From: HGM05232 sp964646495 | Lineage (GTDB): Bacteria > Bacteroidota > Bacteroidia > Bacteroidales > Muribaculaceae | Reading direction: 5' to 3' | Assembly: GCA_964646495.1 (NCBI GenBank) | Contig: CAZYEO010000120.1 | Span: 1-6,935, forward strand | Length of the DNA: 6,935 bases | In this document: in pieces, positions 5,051-6,935 of the stretch | How the letters are laid out: every line of letters begins with the position of its first letter | How positions within the stretch are numbered: the first letter of the stretch is position 1 | Notes under the pieces: model-generated | The model's input: the letters and a program-made list of their open reading frames with translations, nothing else | Database searches by the model: none | Told to the model about the DNA's origin: nothing | Program-made: the position numbers and the translations under genes

Positions 5051-6935
5051 TTATTTCATCATTCTTTTAAGCACACTATATGAGGGGGTTATTCCTAATT
5101 CGCCGGCTTTGCTCAAATCAGCAGTACCCATTTCTTTATTTCCCAATTGAAGATATACCAACCCTCTATTATAATATGCTTCACCAAAATCCGGTTTAAT
5201 CTCAATAGCTTTGCTATATGCGCTTATAGCCGATGTCAAATCTTGCATTTGGAACATTGCATTCCCTTTATTATAATATGCATACACCATCTTTGGAGAA
5301 AGCTCCGTAACAGTATTTAAATCGGTTATTATATGCGTTAATGATTGCATTTTTTTGCGTTCATTCAACATTGCATCGGTTTTATCCATTGTTATCGATT
5401 TATCTGCATTTAGCTCACGTGCAATTTCTTCCGATTGTATCATATTATACCTCGCATTTGCACGAGCGAAATATGCCAATATAAATTTGGGGCTTAATTC
5501 AATTGCTTTATCAAGGTCTGCAATAGCACTCGCAGGATTCTTTACCATCATATAATCAATAGCCCGTGCAAAATAGTCGATCGACCGGGGTGACTTAGCG
5601 GATATTAACGATGTGTAATAATCAATGGAATTAAAATGTTTCTGTATGCCATCCGTATTAAGACGTGGTGCAGAATTTGACAGTACTAATGTAAACGATA
5701 ATAAATGAGCATCGTTGATTTCGGTGAGCTCACGTGTGAAACGAACATCATTGCGTACATCATCCTTCACATCATAAAACGATAACATAAAACTATTCTC
5801 AGGGTCAATCTTAACGTTGTTATCTTGAACCTTTCCACGAGTTTTATTCTCATATTCCGCTTTTACTGGAGAGTCATTCTCTATCGTCAATAGATTTTTG
5901 AATCTTCCTTTCACTTGTTCCTGCTCCTCCTCATGTGTAGGCTCTACATTAGCTTTTTTCTCATCATATTCCGCAAATTTGTTGTTTTGCTTAGAAAGAT
6001 CACGATAACGATTATAATCTCGTTCTCCCCCTGCCATATCACCACTTTTTCGTTTGCATTCACTTCGAGCATAATATGCACCCTCAAACGTAGGATATTT
6101 ATCGACAACAACATCATAATCGGTTATTGCCTTGCGATATAATCCTGCCTTGGCATATAATTCAGCTCTATTATACCGAGCAATTACATTATTCGGATCC
6201 TGACCGATAACAAACGTAAAATCTTTTATTGCCCTATCATTATCAGAAACCTCAGCAAGCATAAGACCTCGATTGAAGTGAGCAGTGATATTCATCGGGT
6301 CGAGAGCTATGGCATAATCATAATCTGCCATTGCTCCAAAATAATCATCTTGATGATATTTTAAGAATGCCCGATTAATAAAATATCCCTCGTAGTGCGG
6401 TTGTAATTTAATTGCTTCATCCATGTCGGTGAGGGCACTTTTAAAATCCTTGTTGCGCTGTATATTTATATGCGCACGAAGAGCGAAAGCATTTGCGTTA
6501 TTTTTATCCAGATTTATACTTTTATCAACATCACTTATTGCATTGATCGTATCGCCAGACACTAAGTACAACTGCGCACGCCCAAGATATGCTTTTTCAA
6601 AATTTGGATATATGTCAATAAGCGTATTGTATGATTTTAGTGCCGAATCATACTCTTTGATATCGGTTTGAGCCACCGCTTTATTGAGCAATAATATCTT
6701 ATGCTCCGGCATTTGTTTTATCCCCTCATCATAGTCTGTTATAGCTTCCTTATCCTTTCCCAGAGATTGACGCGCAATTCCACGCACTTGATAAGCATCG
6801 ATAATGAACGGATTACGTTCAATCGCAAGCGTACAATCCTCTTCAGCACCACGATAATCTTCAAGTTCTAATTTTGCAATTGCTCTAAAAAAATATGGCT
6901 CAGCCATATATGGTTTCACCTTAATAACCTGATTA
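5051..6935 (-). CDS. Tetratricopeptide-repeat (TPR) protein, N-terminus outside window
   Basis: TPRs are 34-residue helix pairs that stack into a scaffold for protein-protein contacts; the partner here is unknown. I count nine TPR units in the first block (codons down to about 5986) with repeated patterns such as AYxxRGxA...A(I/L)xDYxxAI...P. A non-TPR stretch of about 130 residues follows (about 5590-5986), acidic at first (HEEEQEQ) and of no recognised family. A second block of about four units ends the protein, which closes with SVLKRMMK. The second unit of that block carries about 30 extra residues between its helices. The frame stays open through the right edge (NQVIK before the first GTG at 6919) and those residues continue a TPR. 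GTG 6919 is therefore not the start, and any signal peptide is out of view. In many Bacteroidales a TPR gene precedes thrS. The architecture is certain, the function unassigned. Confidence 0.9.
   Translation of the reverse strand, partial: NQVIKVKPYMAEPYFFRAIAKLELEDYRGAEEDCTLAIERNPFIIDAYQVRGIARQSLGKDKEAITDYDEGIKQMPEHKILLLNKAVAQTDIKEYDSALKSYNTLIDIYPNFEKAYLGRAQLYLVSGDTINAISDVDKSINLDKNNANAFALRAHINIQRNKDFKSALTDMDEAIKLQPHYEGYFINRAFLKYHQDDYFGAMADYDYAIALDPMNITAHFNRGLMLAEVSDNDRAIKDFTFVIGQDPNNVIARYNRAELYAKAGLYRKAITDYDVVVDKYPTFEGAYYARSECKRKSGDMAGGERDYNRYRDLSKQNNKFAEYDEKKANVEPTHEEEQEQVKGRFKNLLTIENDSPVKAEYENKTRGKVQDNNVKIDPENSFMLSFYDVKDDVRNDVRFTRELTEINDAHLLSFTLVLSNSAPRLNTDGIQKHFNSIDYYTSLISAKSPRSIDYFARAIDYMMVKNPASAIADLDKAIELSPKFILAYFARANARYNMIQSEEIARELNADKSITMDKTDAMLNERKKMQSLTHIITDLNTVTELSPKMVYAYYNKGNAMFQMQDLTSAISAYSKAIEIKPDFGEAYYNRGLVYLQLGNKEMGTADLSKAGELGITPSYSVLKRMMK

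Noticed and set aside
6917..6919. GTG at 6919 as the start of the TPR gene
   Set aside because: The frame is open upstream to the window edge, and the residues before it (NQVIK) fit the end of a preceding TPR helix, so the gene continues outside the window.
1..6935. Mobile element, defence system, CRISPR array, tRNA or rRNA genes
   Set aside because: I saw no transposase, terminal inverted repeats, spaced direct repeats or RNA-gene cores; apart from the small RNA the window is core-genome translation and housekeeping sequence.

Overview
The window looks like a piece of a Bacteroidales chromosome (phylum Bacteroidota). Supporting signs are the low GC content, A/T-rich translation starts without Shine-Dalgarno motifs, and Bacteroidota-type promoter -7 boxes (TAnnTTTG) in the gaps. 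The gene order, TPR protein - thrS - infC - rpmI - rplT, also fits. I cannot name a genus from the sequence alone.

Layout, read from right to left because nearly everything is on the minus strand. A large tetratricopeptide-repeat protein runs off the right edge (5051-6935, N-terminus missing). A 137-bp gap with a candidate promoter precedes thrS (threonyl-tRNA synthetase). After only 9 bp comes infC (translation initiation factor IF-3), then a 72-bp gap with a strong hairpin, rpmI (ribosomal protein L35), a 106-bp gap, and rplT (ribosomal protein L20). A strong intrinsic terminator at 1603-1631 closes this translation operon.

The roughly 350-bp gap left of rplT is not empty. It holds a small-RNA gene with a complete Bacteroidota promoter (TTTG-N20-TATATTTG), a long-range closing helix joining its two ends, and a terminal hairpin. 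Its place directly after rplT and its architecture match the Bacteroidales-1 RNA, which is probably the 6S RNA (RNA polymerase regulator) of this order. Left of it lies a separate minus-strand gene for an uncharacterised ATP-grasp-like enzyme with its own candidate promoter. At the left edge, the last 32 codons of a plus-strand Maf-family nucleotide pyrophosphatase converge on that gene; the two stop codons share one TTAA.

How it works together: thrS, infC, rpmI and rplT all serve translation and are probably co-regulated. The RNA would tune RNA polymerase output with growth phase if it is 6S. The ATP-grasp protein and the TPR protein have no function assignable from this sequence. I found no mobile element, CRISPR array, tRNA or rRNA gene. 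The least-explained items are the ATP-grasp protein, the switch-like hairpin pair before rpmI, and the detailed structure of the small RNA.
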